A stretch of DNA of 64,000 nt from Solen grandis (lineage: Eukaryota > Mollusca > Bivalvia > Adapedonta > Solenidae). The stretch covers positions 24,857,222-24,921,221 of the forward strand of contig CM037777.1 of NCBI GenBank assembly GCA_021229015.1. Reading direction: 5' to 3'. Under the pieces are notes generated by a model. The model was given only the letters and a program-made list of their open reading frames with translations, was not told the origin of the DNA and searched no databases. Positions 13,861 through 25,392 of this stretch are shown here, in pieces. Numbering within the stretch: the first letter of the stretch is position 1; each line of letters opens with the position of its first letter. Position numbers and translations under genes: made by a program.

Positions 13861-14058
13861 TAGGTAATCCATCCATCATTGAATTGTGATCATTGTCCAT
13901 CAAGTGAGTGTGAGAATTCTGTAGCAAATGCAATCTTTTATAGACTTTGAGCAAAAGAGTCTATAACTCCAAGTCAGTGGATGCTTGTATCTTCAATGGA
14001 GTATTTTTAAGCATTTGAAGAACCATAATCATAATTTCATGATGGATGGATTACCTTA
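13861..14058. mobile_element. TIR element (MITE) about 198 bp
   Basis: The left end TAGGTAATCCATCCATCAT (13861-13879) is nearly the reverse complement of the right end (14039-14058). The interior is AT-rich and non-coding. No target duplication was confirmed. Confidence 0.75.
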
Positions 14059-15414
14059 ATCAGGTCATGAAAGAAACAGCTTCAATAGAAGGTAGTTCCA
14101 GTACAGTGAGCTCTCAGTCAATAACTGCAGCTCCATTATAACACTATATTTTGGGTCTAGATACAAGATTACAGTAGACCCCATTATAATGTAACCCAAG
14201 TAAAAATCCTACTGCCCTGAGTTTGAATTAAACTCGGGACCTCATTATGAAAGTTAGACATTCTAACACTTCGCCACAAAAGCTAGATCAAGGTCAAGAG
14301 AGAACAAGAGCCATTTCTACCTACACAACATCATAAAACTCCACCATCAATCTTTTGGAGGAACTGTCCTCAGATTCCTGAAGTATAAATGTCTGTGGGA
14401 ATTTTCTACGTTGTGTGCCAAAAATAACCCAGTACAAATCCCACTACCCCATGCTATAACCCAACTCAAGACTCTCTGTATGCAAGTTGGACACTCTACC
14501 ATGAGCTCAATGGCAAGTGAATACAAGAGCTATTAAAATCAATACTACAACTCTGTGAAAATGACTACCTTAAGTCTAGCTGATTGTTGGATTGGGTTTG
14601 TTATAATGGAGCGTAAGTAATGGATCTACACTGCAAAACATGGTTCAAATCTGTTGATCATTAAAACAATGTTATGATGTAATTCCTAGATCTAGGTACA
14701 TTTCCCATATATATATACAGCTTTTCAACATAACAGGATAACCCAGTTTTATATTGCACCCAAAAGAATACTGTATCCAATCCCCAAATTTTTATTTTCT
14801 TTTTTATGTACTTAATAAATGTACTTTTAGCATATAATTGGATTTTATTATCATTACTTATTTTAAGAAAAGGTCAATGAAGTAAATTCCTTTGTATTTT
14901 GGGAAGTATACTTATCTCTACAGCACAGAAAACTAGGGCCACACATTGTGTAAGATGATACTCATTCATTGATAAAGTAAACCATTAAATTCAGCTCTTT
15001 TTCAATATTTCGGCAGAAATTTGCTTTCTCAGGGAAAAAAAAAATCATGAAATTTTGAGCAAATACATAATGGACGTTTATACAGTTGCCATATTGTTCA
15101 ATATTATTTAATTAATAAATATTTGAATTTTTGCAAAATATTGAAAAAGTTAATTTACTGATTAACTGTATTATTTCCCTCTGGAAAACCAACATATTCA
15201 TTAAATGATTATTGTAAAATTTAACTTTTTGGTTAAATTATATAAAATTTGGCAGAGCCTTATTTCATATCCTTCCAGCCAACTCATTAAATATTTTCAG
15301 TATACAATGGCACTTCTATACATTAATAATGGATCATCTACAATAATTAACAACAAACTACATTTTTTAACACAATAAACAAGAGATCATATTATAACAA
15401 AAAAAAACAACTCT
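14059..15414. other. Intergenic DNA, no gene seen
   Basis: AT-rich DNA without a gene. Pieces near 14120-14200 and 14605-14645 (CATTATAATG, GTTATAATGGAGC) are related to the 70-bp minisatellite at 11.5 kb. Confidence 0.45.
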
Positions 15415-15514
15415 NNNNNNNNNNNNNNNNNNNNNNNNNNNNNNNNNNNNNNNNNNNNNNNNNNNNNNNNNNNNNNNNNNNNNNNNNNNNNNNNNNNNNN
15501 NNNNNNNNNNNNNN
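15415..15514. other. Assembly gap, exactly 100 N
   Basis: A run of exactly 100 N, the usual placeholder for a scaffold join of unknown size. Both flanks are A- or T-rich. Distances across this point are unreliable. Confidence 0.98.
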
Positions 15515-15759
15515 TTTTTTATTATTCCTGCTTCTTGAATAATAATTAGAATTTGTGGCCAATCAGATGCTCTGAAAATTCAAATTTACCTGGGATTTAT
15601 TTCAATAAAACAACTTTTTATTTGAGATATATCTATTTGACAGAATCAAGTGTTTGCCACAAATTTAGGGTGACCTGTAAGCCAAAAAGGATCTATTACG
15701 AGTTTCATTTAGACTTTTGTCTGGAGAAATGTCTTTATTGATTATATCCTACACATTAA

Positions 15760-15994
15760 CGCTTTCCTTCATAGAGGACACCATGAAAAGACCTATGCGA
15801 ACAGCATAAAACCAGATCAGCCTGCGAGTAACTCGCAGGCTGATCAGGTTTTATGCTGTTCGCTGCTCCTCAGTGGTCTGGAAAATGAGGATTTTGTAAT
15901 TAAATTTGGTAAGGTTTGAGTTTGGCTTTCTGCAGATCAGGCTTTATGTGGTACCTATTGAGTGTGTCAAAATGAGTCTATATGAGGGAAAGGG
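15760..15994 (+). mobile_element. MITE family A, copy 3
   Basis: It is flanked by TTAA on both sides (15756-15759, 15995-15998). The left end has drifted to CGCTTTCCTTCAT; the right end is TATGAGGGAAAGGG. The central palindrome is intact at about 15795-15863. Tandem partial copies of its 3' end follow at once. Confidence 0.88.
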
Positions 15995-15997
15995 TTA

Positions 15998-16206
15998 AGA
16001 CAGATCAGGCTTTATGTGGTACCTATTGAGTGCTCAAAATGAGTCTATATGAGGAAAGGGTGAGGAAAGGGTTAAGACAGATCAGGCTTTATGTGTACCT
16101 ATGATGCTCAAAATGAGTCTATATGAGGGAAAGGGTTAAGACAGATCAGGCTTTATGTGGTACCTATTGAGTGCATCAAAATGAGTCTATATGAGAGAAA
16201 GGGTTA
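15998..16206 (+). repeat. Tandem duplicates of the MITE A 3' end (three extra units)
   Basis: Three successive units of about 65-75 bp each begin AGACAGATCAGGC and end with GAAAGGGTTAA. They repeat the last part of the adjacent MITE. The middle unit has small deletions and an extra GAGGAAAGGGT. The junction word AAGACAGATC includes bases outside the canonical MITE, so these arose by tandem duplication, not independent insertions. Confidence 0.88.
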
Positions 16207-16879
16207 AAATGAGCTGCATCTCACAATAAACCTGCTATATCACACTCCCTATAAAGCAGCATGCCATACTAGAATCACACTATCATATCAGGGAGGTTAA
16301 AAACATATAGGATCTCACATAAATTGTTATTTCATATCAAATTTTACTAATCAAGTTTATGTAAATGTTATTAGACAATTCGTGTCAGATTCTTTTTATC
16401 ATATGACATAGACTCATTAACTGTGTTTATAACAACAACAAAAATCATGAATGAACGAAATTACTACATGTAATTAAAATCTTACAAAGAGAAATAGTTT
16501 CAAAAAAATTTTCAACATCATATGAATTATACATCTTTTCAATTAAATTAGTTGCATCAAATACATTAATTTAATCCAGCTGATTGAGTTTAACACAATA
16601 TGCATACATAGAATACATGCATGTGACACGGAGTGATGTAATTTGGCATACAAGTTAGAAGTGATGTGTTAAATATAGGAAAATATGCAATGATTATAGG
16701 AAACTAGAAACAGCTGTATAAACATACTGTCATATGATAATATAATAATCCTGAACTGGCTGAATTATCTCTTTCCATGTTTCCATGGTAGAGAACTGGT
16801 TGAAAGATTCATTGTAAAATGACAAGTATCATACAGAAATGCTAACCATTATTTAAAGAAAATCAATGACATTGATTAA
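16207..16879. other. Intergenic DNA, no gene seen
   Basis: AT-rich; nothing recognised. Confidence 0.5.
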
Positions 16880-17113
16880 CCCTTTCCCTCATATAGACTC
16901 ATTTTGACGCACTCTATAGGTACCACATAAAGCCTGATCTGCAGAAAGCCACAGTTAAACCTTACCAAATATAATTATAAAGTCCTCATTTCCAGACCAC
17001 TGAGGAGCAGCGTACAGCATAAAACCTGATCAGCCTGCGAGTTACTCGCAGGCTGATCAGGTTTTATGCTGTTTGCATAGGTCTTTTCATGGTGTCCTCT
17101 ATGAGGGAAAGGG
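16880..17113 (-). mobile_element. MITE family A, copy 4
   Basis: TTAA precedes CCCTTTCCCTCATATAGAC. The right end TGAGGGAAAGGG is followed by TTGTTAA, so the right-hand TTAA has gained or shifted bases. The central palindrome is intact (about 17008-17075). Confidence 0.88.
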
Positions 17114-17179
17114 TTGTTAATTCTCCAAAATACTGAATATAACACTTCTCTCTCAGGCAATGTATATTTCAGGAAGTTT

Positions 17180-17640
17180 TAAGTCTAAATGGGCGATTAC
17201 TGTATCAAAAATATATGGATTTATCCAAAGTCTAACTTGGACATAACTGTATAAAAATTTATCAAACTCCATTGAACCTAAAATGACTTATCCTTTGGAC
17301 AAGGTAATTTTGGCAAATTCTACTCAAAAGAGGGCCTTAACTGTTATAAATTTACTGATTTTCCCCAAAGTCTAACATGGCTTTCATATTTTATTTATGC
17401 ATTCTATAAATTATCTAAATGTGCAGGGCCTAAAGAATTATCAATCAGACAAGGTATTTTGGCAATTTCTGCCTCAAAAAGGGGCTACAACTGTGTACAT
17501 AAAAATATATGGATTTTGCTGGAAGTCAAAATTGGTCTTCATTTTATTGTGTCACCTCCTGTAAGCAGAGGTTTGTGACACATACGGACATCTGTCTGTC
17601 CATCACACTATTTCTGTCAGGCTTCAGCAGGTGACACTTG
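17180..17640. mobile_element. Degenerate repeat with roughly 150-bp internal periodicity and hairpin end
   Basis: Three diverged units share ATATATGGATTT(A/T), CCAAAGTCTAAC(A/T)TGG and GACAAGGTA(A)TTTTGGCAA. They are followed by a hairpin (GTGTCACCTCCTG with AGGTTTGTGACAC) and a second AGGTGACAC near 17629. The layout resembles the HINE-like elements elsewhere in the window, but the motif set differs and the limits are unclear. Confidence 0.5.
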
Positions 17641-17790
17641 TGTTAAAAAAACAACAACACTTGATATGATAAGAAGCATACCAAAAGTTATATTAAACTG
17701 TTTATGAGTTATTATTCAAAGCCAGCAGAACCTACTGTTCACATTAACATTAACACTACAAATATTGCAAAAACAAAATATAATTTCTAA

Positions 17791-17935
17791 AACCTTTACC
17801 TCATGTGTATCTATGTACAAATTTATGACTTAATGAATATTAATATACTGAACTTTAAGAGGTACCGTACATAAAACAATGGATTTTTATTTGCTGTGCA
17901 GACCTTATTGAAGTTAAGCTACAATATTGTAGTAC
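17791..17935 (+). mobile_element. MITE family B, copy 3 (5' part)
   Basis: AACCTTTACCTCATG is followed by family B text (GTACAAATTTATGA, AATGAATATTAAT, AAACAATGGATTTTT, TACAATATTGTA). It breaks off before the GAGCAAACAG hairpin part. Confidence 0.7.
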
Positions 17936-18724
17936 GGCGGTTCCAGAATTGACTGTATGGGGGGGCAGGCAATGGCAAATGAATAATTATTATTATTATT
18001 TTTATTTTTTTTTGGTGGGGTCCCAACCATATATAATTTTATGGTTATTTGGGTTACTTAGTATTTTGTAATTGTGGGTGGTGGGGTCATTGCAAAAATA
18101 AAAAATTGAATTTCACACATCACAGGACATAATTAATCTAAGGTTTGGTTTCCAAATCCATGCATTACCTACCATTGTTTAGGCATGTGCACAGGACACA
18201 CAAAATGGCATGGTCACCATGTTGACGATTGGCTGAAAAGATGTGACGTTGGCTCTTTGGTTGAGAGATTTAAATGTATAAAACCAGTTCCCATCGTTTT
18301 TCTTTAATAGAAACCCAATTCTGTTTATCAGTGACAGATCAAAATGGCTGAATTAGAGTAAAAAGGTACCTTAATACTATGTACCTTAATATTATGTTTC
18401 ACAAACTTGGACTTGGTGAATGAAATACTTCTCTCTTAAATTTTCCTTGAATAATCAAGCTTAAAAACCAAAAATTCCCTGAAAAAAAAAAAGTATGACT
18501 TTAAGCTTCAACTGATCCCAAATACTTTTGATTAGTGACGTTTTCACATCTAAAGATTTCACTTGAAGCACCGGTATATGAGAATTGATTATAAATAAAT
18601 ACATGTAACATCGGGAATGGCACATGACAAGCATTAATGGTAAGGTTGAAAATGCAGATGAACATAAATTATCTTGGTGATAATCTCTTCACAAAATGCT
18701 TAGATACACAATTTAACACACTCG

Positions 18725-18948
18725 ACTCTCTTGATGAATATTGATAAACTGAGCTTAAAAATGGTATTTGTAATCATGAATTCTTTTTTCCCACACAGAC
18801 TTTACAGAATCTTAGCTTCACTATTATATCAGCAAACAGAGCAGACCCTGATCAGACAGCTCATATATAGGAGCTGTTTGATCTGGGTCTGCTCTGTTTG
18901 CCTATGCATCAAAATGAGTCTATATGAAATTAAAGGTTACACCCACAG
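18725..18948 (+). mobile_element. MITE family B, copy 4 (left end decayed)
   Basis: It contains GATGAATATTGATAAACTGA, then GCAAACAGAGCAGACCC and a near-perfect hairpin: CTGATCAGACAGCTC against GAGCTGTTTGATCTGGGTC. The right part reads TGCATCAAAATGAGTC, shared with family A. The outer ends have drifted (TTAAAGGTTAC at right). Confidence 0.75.
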
Positions 18949-19139
18949 AAGTGCTGATTAAACTAAAACTGAAACAATGTGTAATTAACCTGTATCAATC
19001 CTTTAATCATCAAACATCTGTCTGGAAAACGACCTGTGTAACTGGCTTAAAGCATGATCAGCTAGACTGTGACTTGCAGGCTGATTTGGTATTATTTTCT
19101 TCATTACCCACAACCATCATTCTCACTCATGGTCGAAGA

Positions 19140-19270
19140 AAAAATTAAGGGTTTTTCAAGGCTTTTTTAAAGCCTTTAAATTCAAAATTATGGACTTGCA
19201 TTAACCATAACTTATGCTTTAAATTTTAAGGCATGAAAAGGGTGAACCTCAATTGTTTACCAACTTGATA
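19140..19270. repeat. Dispersed repeat also present at 41885-41965
   Basis: TTAAGGGTTTTTCAAGGC, TTAAATTCAAAATTATGGAC and GCTTTAAATTTTAAGGCATG recur with small changes at 41885-41965. An approximately 80-bp unit of unknown type, present twice in this window. Confidence 0.6.
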
Positions 19271-20449
19271 AACAATTTATTATGACCAATATTGTAATTT
19301 CAAATTCAGAGGTTTTTCAATACCTTTCAGTTAATTTGAATTTTTTTTTCAAGGGTCTTCAACGCAAAATATGTTGGTTTTTTTTTTTTGCCAACCATGA
19401 CAGTATAGGGACTGTACAGATATATCATTTCTTTGAACATGTTTATTGCTTTTATGTTAAAAAAAAGCATAGTGGCCCCATGGTTTATGCATCCAACAGC
19501 AGATTCAAAGGTACTGGGTTCATACCCTTCCAGAGGCAAGGATTTTTCATGATCATCCCCGGTGCAAAATACTGGTTCAACCCAGGAACCATCAATAGAG
19601 ATTATCATAAGTTGCGAGACCTAGTTTCCCAATAAACATAAAATTTATAAGATTAAACTAAATAGCTTACCTACATGACAAAAGTCATATCTGGCATTCT
19701 TCCAGTTACTTCAAGCTAGTTTCTTACATAATGTTAAGTGCACTTTTTTTTCCCTTCATCTTTCTGACAGCTTATGTACACTTTTTTTCCCTTCATCTTT
19801 CTAGCAGCTTTTAAGACGATAATCTATGCCAACATTTCAAATCTAGATTAATTCTGTGGGAACAATCTCTCACTTACTAGGTTTCATAAAGTTCAATGTT
19901 AATAATATCTGAAGATGCCAAGATGTCATTTTTATTCAAGCTGATATCACATTTCTGTCAATTTGGCTCAAATTCAACCAGCCTTACTTCATGCTAGATA
20001 GTCTTTAAATACTTAGTGAAGATTTAATCATTCTTGTTTCCCCAATAAAATAATCAATTATTTTCAAAACAAATATACTAGTACAACAGGTTGTTATTAA
20101 AGCAGCTTGTTTACAGATGATCAAAAGAAATTAAAACGAAAAAAAAAAATTCTACTCTCGCTACTTAATGTTGATGAAGTCTTTGTTTCCTGACAAAGGA
20201 ACTTGACAACTGCAGGTCACATTACACGGGAAAATGCTTTTTTTGCAAACGTCAGTTTCACAAAATCAGTAAAATCCCTGAAACAGGTGTATGCGGTACC
20301 ATATGACACGTTCTACAACATGCATCCTTACCAGGGTAGCCATTACATAAGTTCAGCCTATGAAGATTGCTCATACTCAAAGACTGAATGTGATCAGGCA
20401 AATGAAAATAGAAAATCTAGTTTTTATAATTCTAAATATAGTTTCAACT
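19271..20449. other. Intergenic DNA, no gene seen
   Basis: An open stretch at 19282-19635 on the plus strand has no recognised domain and contains a GGGTTCATACCC B-box-like word near 19515, suggesting an old retroposon fragment and not a gene. A 34-bp stretch around CACTTTTTTTTCCCTTCATC is repeated at 19740 and 19780. Confidence 0.45.
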
Positions 20450-21148
20450 AGAACTGCCATTGTCATGGCGAAAATACCCCCCGCATGCCGCTTTGTCACA
20501 GGAATATTTTAGATGACGCAAATGGGTGTTACAGTTCTTTGGTACTGCACTCTCTTCAATGAGATCTATCCACATATGAAGTTTCATATTAAAATCTCTT
20601 ACCCTTTTTGAGTTATGGTCCGGACAAAAATTAAGTATAAAAATTTACAAAGGGCAATAGCTCCAAAATTATGCAACAGAAAGTTATGGTTCTTGGGCAC
20701 TGCACCCCCCTCAATAAGAGCTATCCCCTATGAAGCTTCATTTTAATACCTTTTATACTTTTTGAGTTATTGCCCAGACAAGAATTAAGTATGAAAATTT
20801 ACAAAGGGCAATAACTCCAACATTATGCAACAGAGACTTATTGTTCTTGGCACTGCACATCCCTCAATAAGATCCACATATGAAGTTTCATCTTGAAAAA
20901 CAACCCAAACAAAAATTAAGTATGAAAATTTACAAAGGGCAATAACTCCAAATTTACGCGACAAATAGTTATGGTTCATGGTCACTGAACGCCCCCGCAA
21001 TGAGATCTATCTACATATGAAGTTTCATCTTGATATCTTTTATACTTTTTGAGTTACGGCCTGGACAAAGAAACCGACAGACGGACAGCCAGACAGACAA
21101 GCTGAATCCAGTATACCCCCCTTACAACTTCGTTTAGCGGGGGATATA
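20450..21148 (+). mobile_element. HINE-like element, ATACCCCC family
   Basis: Near the left end AAAATACCCCCCGCATG is mirrored by GCGGGGGATATAAA at the right end (21136-21149). The body is four quasi-tandem units with AAATTTACAAAGGGCAATA, GCACTGCAC, CCTCAATAAGA and TATACTTTTTGAGTTA, ending in ACCGACAGACGGACAGCC. A partial copy lies at 34790-34990. It is non-coding. Confidence 0.65.
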
Positions 21149-21310
21149 AAAACATCTGTGTTGGTATTGCCTGTGATAGGGAAACCACTCATGGTTACAT
21201 TGGGTGACCATGCCTCTGTAGATGGGTATTGATAGATGTAATACACACATATAGTTAAAAATAAAATTCTTCGTCAATGACCAACTGTGAACGAGCTGCT
21301 TTAAGGTAAT
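21149..21310 (+). repeat. Dispersed repeat, inverted copy at 33225-33370
   Basis: AACATCTGTGTTGGTATTGC, GGTGACCATGCCTCTGTAGA and GGTATTGATAGA recur as reverse complements at 33225-33370. It directly abuts the preceding HINE-like element. Confidence 0.6.
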
Positions 21311-22595
21311 GATGTATTTTAATATTTCATCAACAAAAATAGTGGAAAGCACTTCTACCTTATTCAAGAATTTTTAAAAGTATTACTTTGCACTAAGTAT
21401 TGCTGGTGAAATTCAAATCATACTGTTATATCAGATGACAGGGAAGTGGCCTAAGGCCTAAATACAGTTTTTGGCAAAGAAAGCCTCGGGTTTTTTTTAC
21501 ATTTCGGGTGAGAGAAATTTCCTAAGAGCAGAAAACTACTCAAATTTAATTAAATTTTAAACAAGCGCTTATGTTCTAATGAACGCAATGCCCTCGCATG
21601 GGGGGGGGGGGGGGCCCTTAGACCTTGGGGGTCAAGGTCATTTGAAGTTCAAGGTCACCTGGTGGGTAAATAGCCAGACAAACAGACAGACCAAAAACAA
21701 ATCCATTCAATATAACAAAAAAAAAAAAAAAATTTTAAAAAACATGAACAGAGTTAATACTACATTGCACATTTACCTTACAATATCAGATATTAATTAT
21801 TGTTATTTTCTTCATGAGTATGCAAAACTAAAAACTCACAAGTCGTAATAAAATTTATGTTCTGTTCCGTTTTTCCAGATATACAGTAGGATTTGCCTAT
21901 AAGAAACTACGAATAAAGAAAAGAATCTGTTCCAATACAAAGGGCATGGTTCTTGCTTTTTGTGCAGTATTATTCCTTTACCAAGCTGGAGACCTCTATC
22001 AACTTATATAATTGGATAATCTAAGAAAGACTAATAAAGACAGCTGTTTTTTAAATGTCCTTAGGCAGAAAAACCTCTTCAGCATAAAAGGTGTTTCATC
22101 CTTTTTTATCACTTGTAACATAACAACAATTTTGGCACTGTTTCCATGACCTTCTTTAAGTACTTACAATGAGACAATGGAGTAAATGGGTTTTCCTTAT
22201 TGATTGACAGATTGAGGGAAAGTAGACAATTCATCTAAAATTCTATTATTGGGCAAGGGCAATCAGATCCAACCTTGCCTGAAATCCAACCTTTTCATTA
22301 AGATAAAAAATATTCTTCTTGAAAAAAATATCCTATTCAATAAGTAAATATATGTGTAACTCTCTTTTTCAACAAACTCCATATTTCTGATAATAACAAT
22401 AACAATAATATAAGTATTTCTAATGATGATAGTAATTAGAAAAAAAACAAAAAAACAATAATTCCTGCGAACATGTTCCTTTTTTAATTCTTACAAATAA
22501 CAAGAAATTTGACAAACATATGTCTCTAGATCCATCAAGACATGAATCACTTAACATAACAATATATGAACCAGTATCTCTGATTTTCATCTTAA
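21311..22595. other. Intergenic DNA, no gene seen
   Basis: A run of about 14 G at 21601-21614 precedes a CAAGGTCA-rich tract and ACAGACAGAC. A long A run lies at 21718-21732. No gene supported. Confidence 0.45.
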
Positions 22596-22823
22596 CCCTT
22601 TACTTTATGAATATTCATGTACAAATTTATAATATAATGAATATTAATTAACTGAACTTTAAATGATATATGAAACAATGGATTTTCTTTGCATTGCAGG
22701 CTGTATAGAATTTGAGGTACAATATTGTATGAGCAAACAGAGGAGACCCTGATCAGACAGTTCCTATAGGAACTCATTTGGGCCTGCTCTGTCTGCCAGT
22801 TTATATGAAGTATTAAAAAGGGT
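22596..22823 (+). mobile_element. MITE family B, copy 5, both TTAA sides
   Basis: Flanked by TTAA (22592-22595, 22824-22827) with ends CCCTTTACTTTATG and ATTAAAAAGGG. It contains GAATATTCATGTACAAAT, ACAATATTGTATGAGC and the CTGATCAGAC...hairpin. With copy 7, one of the two best-preserved family B members. Confidence 0.85.
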
Positions 22824-22974
22824 TAAATGACTTATTTCACTCACCTGACAAATGCAAGTGAAATTTGAAATTTTGAATAATACAAGGGCAACAACTCCTG
22901 ATCTAATGCATTGTTGGAACCCACAGTTGCCCTATAAGCTTTTCTTCTTAAATTATTTATTTCATTAGCAAAAC

Positions 22975-23225
22975 TACAAACTCATAAATAATTAATTAGG
23001 CATTTCATTTGATCCATGGCAGAGACAGCTTGAATCATTTGACCAATGAAACTGAGCTTTAAGTATAGTTGTCCTGAAGTCAGCTTTTGCTTTTGTTACA
23101 TCAATAAAAAAAAAATTCAACATACTACACATAGTTTCATTGGTCATCATGAAAATTAAGTTTTTGCCAGTTGAAAATCCCACTGTATATATGGTAGTAA
23201 TAATGGAATATATACTGTGGGTTCC
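22975..23225 (-). repeat. Dispersed 210-bp repeat, inverted copy at 41030-41240
   Basis: GGCATTTCATTTGATCC, GAGACAGC, CATTTGACCAATGAAA, GTCAGCTTTTGCTTTTGT, TTCATTGGT and GCCAGTTGAAAATCCCAC occur in reverse complement and reverse order at 41030-41240. Both copies adjoin family B MITEs. Unknown class. Confidence 0.65.
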
Positions 23226-23551
23226 CACAAATGGATCAAATGGTGCAATATCCAGTATAATCAAACTAGGTCAAGTGATTATACCTATAAACATTGTCTC
23301 CATTGTCATTATTTGATAAAGACTGCTTTATAAATGTGGATGCTAAAGATAAACAAAGTGAAACTTAAAAGAAGATTGCTTAAGCAAAGAAAGTGACTGA
23401 GTGTTTACCAATTGCAGACAACTGACATACACCTTCAACAAAACGTAAATCACAAACTTCATCAAACATATACTACATCGCAGCACTAATAATATCTACC
23501 TACATTGAGCTTATTTCTCTTCATTCCACTGAACTTCAGAAAACAATCATA

Positions 23552-23863
23552 TTTATTACCTTCATACACGTAATGATCCAATGGAATGCATCATACATCT
23601 TATCTTTAAATCATCATGCCAGCACTTTCAGTTTTCATGCCAGCACAACATTTTAATTATTAAATTAATTTAATTAATTAAATTAATTATAAAATTACTC
23701 TTAAGTCTTTCAACCTCTTATGAACAGTTCCATAATGTTTGCAGCCACCCGGTTTTACTGCAGAAGTTCCTGGATTGTTTTTGACACCCATTTTTTTTTG
23801 CCACCCAGTTTCACTGTGAATGTTTAATTTCTCCTTGAATGTTTTAAGCCACCCAATTTTATT
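23552..23863 (-). promoter_or_regulatory. Candidate poly(A) signals for the nuclear receptor gene
   Basis: AATAAA hexamers on the minus strand occur at 23858-23863 and 23552-23557, about 550 and 855 bases past the receptor stop codon. They are common words in AT-rich DNA, so the assignment is weak. Confidence 0.25.
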
Positions 23864-24385
23864 TAACAGTTTCTTAATGCTTAGCAACCTGGCTTCACTG
23901 TAACAGTTTCTGAACATTATAAGCCACCTGGCTTCACTGTTCCTGGATGTTTTAACCCTTTCCCTCATATAGACTCATTTTGACGCACTCAATAGGTACC
24001 ACATAAAGCCTGATCTGCAGAAAACCAGTTAAACCTTACCAAACCACAGTTAAACCTTACCAAATATAATTATAAAGTCCTCATTTCCAGACCAACTGAG
24101 AGCAGCAGTACAGCATAAACTGGTATCTAGCTGCGAGTTAATCGCAGGCTGATCTGTGTTTTATGTTGTTCGCATTATCTGGTTTCACTGTTACATTTCT
24201 GGATTTTTAAGGGTTTCACTGTTACATTTCCTGGATTTTTTAAGCCTCTGGTTTCACTCTTACATTTCTGGATTTTTTAAGCCTTCTGGTTTCACTGTTA
24301 CATTTTCTGGATTTTCTAAGCAACCCAGTTTCACAGTAACAGTTCCTGAATGTTTGAAACCACCCAGTTTCAGTGTATCTTTAGA
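23700..24385. repeat. Minisatellite of about 39 bp after the receptor stop, split by a MITE
   Basis: Imperfect units built on CACCCAGTTTCACTGTAACA, GTTCCTGAATGTTT and GGATTTTTTAAGCC run from 23700 to 23952 and 24175 to 24385 on either side of a family A MITE. The clearest units, at 24243, 24282 and 24321, are 39 bp apart. They begin about 30 bases beyond the receptor stop codon, so much of the 3' UTR is probably repeat-derived. Confidence 0.8.
23956..24174 (-). mobile_element. MITE family A, copy 5 (right end missing)
   Basis: It begins TTAA-CCCTTTCCCTCATATAGAC. It carries an internal duplication (GTTAAACCTTACCAAA twice) and a damaged palindrome. It ends at GTTGTTCGCAT without the expected GAGGGAAAGGG terminus. 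It interrupts the 39-bp minisatellite. Confidence 0.85.
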
Positions 24386-24412
24386 AACCATCATCACTAT
24401 CAGTGAATATCA

Positions 24413-25392
24413 TTACTTTAAATCCAACACCTCCAGCATAAGAGGTTCTATACTGTCTAAATTGGCGTTCAACAAAATAGTATTGTGAGCCTCCAGGGTC
24501 TTTTTCATCTCCATGATCACAACCAAAATCTTTGAAAATAAACTTTGAGCATTCACATAGCCTTGGGAGGACTCCAAATAATGCTTCAAGAGGACCAAAT
24601 ATTTGTCTTGAATGTTTGAAATAAAGGACTTGGACTGAATCTCTTTACTGTCAACCTGGAATATACATATGATCTGCACCAGGGCAAACAGTACGTAATC
24701 ATCCCCAAGGAGCTGCTTTGTTTTTGAACAGAATGACGTGTGTACTTCATGCAGGTGTTTGTACCCAGTAGCATTCTTCAGAATAGAGGTTGGAATCTCT
24801 CCACTTGAAGTCACCCAGCAATCTCGCTCTATGTTGTAAAAGAACGCTGACCTAAGCAGTATGCACCCTAGGACACAAGATTTTAATATGCCCATCTGAT
24901 CTGCCATGGTTAATTTGTTAAAGTCATCAAGACACTTTATAAACTTGATAAGCTTGCGTACGGCGATTTCTGAATTGTTCACAAGATCTGTACAGTTTTT
25001 ATATGAAGATGAGCTTCTGTCCATCATTTCTCCAAGAGTTCTACTATATGCGCTTTTGATATCACGAAACAGAATGAATTCTTCAGGGAGCAATATCCTG
25101 TAAACAGAAGGATCTTTTGGATCTTCCCCAAGCACTTGTGGTGTTTTGAGAATGTTTATGGTCTGGTCAGGACAAGGCTTTATCATGCTTTCTAACACAG
25201 AATTGTATTGGCTGGCTGGTGCCTGCTCAGGAGGTAAGCTGTATTCTGATTGGTCGGGCAGCATTTCTGAATCAGAATGCGGCTCTTCCTTCACACTTAC
25301 ATCTGACATGTCGCTTGACTGGCTTACTGTCTTCTGCTTACGTTCCCGGTTTTTCATCACTTTCTCCATACGTGCCCTCCGTTCTGACACAT
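24413..25392 (-). CDS. HR96-like: Nuclear receptor exon 3: hinge and entire ligand-binding domain
   Basis: This last coding exon supplies residues 109-434 of a 434-residue ligand-regulated transcription factor of the HR96/DAF-12 type. The acceptor TTTCCTATTTCTGCAG ends at 25393. The first two bases complete an Asp codon begun in exon 2. The hinge (110-200) is charged and contains a SUMO-type motif VKEE (142-145, Lys143). The ligand-binding domain runs from about 200 to 434. The nuclear-receptor signature lies at 258-279: FIKCLDDFNKL, then ADQMGILK, with Lys261 and Lys279 at helix 3-5 positions. The C-terminal AF-2 helix is EPLMLEVLD (424-432) with Glu429 as the expected charge-clamp partner. 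The stop is TAA. Having the whole domain in one exon is notable. The sterol or xenobiotic-type role is inferred from the family; the ligand is unknown. Confidence 0.93.

Noticed and set aside
18731..19148. Overlapping short frames on the plus strand
   Set aside because: They lie over a family B MITE and its flank and have no protein features.
19327..19635. Open frames near a GGGTTCATACCC word, possible SINE
   Set aside because: Only a B-box-like word is seen; no A box, tail or second copy was found.
24156..24488. 110-codon frame antisense to the receptor end (SGFLRVS/FTVTFSGF repeats)
   Set aside because: It reads through the 39-bp minisatellite and across the receptor's coding strand in antisense.
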